Positions 63,154 to 64,000 of a DNA stretch of 64,000 nt are shown here, one piece after another. The notes beneath the pieces are model-generated. The model was not told the origin of the DNA, made no database searches, and worked only from the letters and a program-made list of their open reading frames with translations. The stretch is from Rheinheimera nanhaiensis E407-8 (GTDB lineage Bacteria; Pseudomonadota; Gammaproteobacteria; Enterobacterales; Alteromonadaceae). The position numbers were made by a program, and so were the translations under genes. The DNA lies in NCBI RefSeq assembly GCF_000296695.1, contig NZ_BAFK01000015.1, forward strand, positions 1 to 64,000. The letters are read 5' to 3'. Positions within the stretch are counted from its first letter, which is position 1, and each line of letters starts with the position of its first letter.

Positions 63154-63738
63154 TTAATCCCCTCTAGAATTTTGTACACTCACCACCCCTACATGATTAT
63201 AAATAGTCGTTCTAGATACACCATATCGCCTAGCAACATCAGATACAGGAATAGAACCATCTTTGAGTAATGCCCTAATCTCCCTGATATCTTTTTTCTG
63301 TAACTTTGGCTTCCGCCCACCCAAGCGCCCGCGAGCTCTTGCGGCTTCCAATCCCGCCTTAGTACGCTCGCTAATCAAATTTCGCTCAAATTCAGCCAAA
63401 GCAGCAAACACATGAAAAACCAGCTTTCCAGAAGCACTGTTCGTTTCAATCTGTTCTTGTAGGCTCAGAAATCCAACCCGTCGCTCATCAACCAGATGGG
63501 TAACAACGTTCACTAAGTCTGCCAAACTACGACCTAACCTATCTAGCCTCCAAACGACCAACGTATCCCCAGGTCTAAGAGCCTTTAAGCAGTTATCCAG
63601 TTCGGGTCTAGCGGCATTCTTCCCACTGGCCTTGTCCTCGTAAATGATCTCGCAACCAGCAGCAGCCAACGCATCTCTTTGCAAATGCAGGTTTTGATCG
63701 TCGGTTGAAACTCTGGCATAGCCAATCTTTTGATTCAT
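63154..63738 (-). CDS. Serine recombinase, resolvase/invertase family
   Basis: The 194-residue protein has the catalytic serine S11 in YARVSTDDQN, the WRLDRLGRS segment, the long E helix (FAALAEFERNLISERTKAGLEAARARG) and a C-terminal helix-turn-helix (VSDVARRYGVSRTTIYNHV). It could resolve dimers or cointegrates or invert DNA. SGI1 carries a resolvase gene (resG) at the right side of its backbone. Confidence 0.9.
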   Translation of the reverse strand: MNQKIGYARVSTDDQNLHLQRDALAAAGCEIIYEDKASGKNAARPELDNCLKALRPGDTLVVWRLDRLGRSLADLVNVVTHLVDERRVGFLSLQEQIETNSASGKLVFHVFAALAEFERNLISERTKAGLEAARARGRLGGRKPKLQKKDIREIRALLKDGSIPVSDVARRYGVSRTTIYNHVGVVSVQNSRGD

Positions 63739-63945
63739 GTACGTTTTTTTAACATAGAATTTTATACAAGTATTTTAACAAATTTATAGATTAAATTCCA
63801 ACCAAATTGCTAAGTTATGAACTGTTAAGAAAATGGTGGTTTGTTGAACAAGAAAATAAAAGCTCGGCTCTTTCTCTGAAAAACTTGATCTATATAAATA
63901 ATCATATATAGTTCTATGTATAGTTAATCCTATGGAGGTATTAAG
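63739..63945. other. AT-rich gap before the last gene, with a promoter
   Basis: No gene is seen. TTGATC (63885-63890) and TATAGT (63907-63912), 16 bases apart, form a rightward promoter for the gene at 63946. A crossover site for the adjacent recombinase could be here but none is evident. Confidence 0.5.
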
Positions 63946-64000
63946 ATGCCAGTAACTATTAGCATTTCCGATGATGTGTACCGCAGATTGGAAGCGTTGG
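63946..64000 (+). CDS. Start of a probable antitoxin gene (cut by window edge)
   Basis: The visible 18 residues are MPVTISISDDVYRRLEAL, typical of ribbon-helix-helix or VapB-type antitoxins. GGAGG lies seven bases before the ATG. Only the first 55 bases are in the window, so the family and its toxin partner cannot be fixed. Confidence 0.55.
   Translation, partial: MPVTISISDDVYRRLEAL

Noticed and set aside
37535-64000. Right attachment site (attR) inside the window
   Set aside because: No second copy of TTTTGTATCGGGAAGTGA was found, so the element must continue beyond 64,000.

Overview
The window joins a gammaproteobacterial housekeeping region (about 1-37,534) to an integrated mobile element (from about 37,517 past the right edge). 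Gene content and order (yrdA, yrdB, aroE, hemF, tsaC, purEK, yrdD, smg, dprA; def-fmt-rsmB-trkA; trkH, pepQ, slt, fadBA; glyQS; dnaA-dnaN-recF-gyrB; rpmH-rnpA-yidD-yidC-mnmE) suggest an Alteromonadales-like bacterium such as Rheinheimera or Alishewanella. That placement is inferred from gene order and protein resemblance, not from a search.

Housekeeping part. At the extreme left an rRNA-type promoter points out of the window, as expected if an rrn operon lies next to yrdA. Then come heme and shikimate genes, translation and tRNA-modification genes, purEK, the dprA group, the def-fmt-rsmB-trkA operon with potassium channel gene trkH opposite, lytic transglycosylase slt, and the beta-oxidation pair fadBA behind candidate FadR and PsrA operators. 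A small accessory cluster follows (HigBA-like toxin-antitoxin, an orphan membrane protein, and a Xre regulator with a membrane partner and three operator copies). Next are glyQS and the dnaA operon. The dnaA-rpmH gap has DnaA boxes, an AT-rich tract and a GATC cluster. A 121-base folded element sits between yidC and mnmE.

Mobile element. A tyrosine integrase gene starts 202 bases after mnmE. The order int, xis, rep, AlpA-like gene, traN, FlhC-like activator, TraG, TraH, two mobilization genes related to tyrosine recombinases, and finally a serine recombinase reproduces the backbone of Salmonella genomic island 1 (SGI1), which integrates in the 3' end of mnmE and is mobilised by IncC plasmids. 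The FlhD-like partner of the activator is not visible. Five related C-rich/T-run/G-rich boxes lie at a near-constant distance upstream of candidate -10 elements of the main left-facing units, and look like sites for AcaCD/SgaCD-type activators. A perfect 20-bp palindrome occurs three times in the element. rep has a TTG start and probably an antisense RNA over its leader.

Cargo. Right of the mobilization genes is a hairpin-rich, mostly non-coding stretch, then a Gabija-like pair (OLD-family nuclease and UvrD-like helicase), an AAA+ ATPase with a large subtilisin-like protease, a resolvase/invertase, and the start of a likely antitoxin gene cut by the window edge. The ATPase-protease pair is visibly richer in A+T than the rest and is the best candidate for an under-described defence system. 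The right attachment site lies outside the window.
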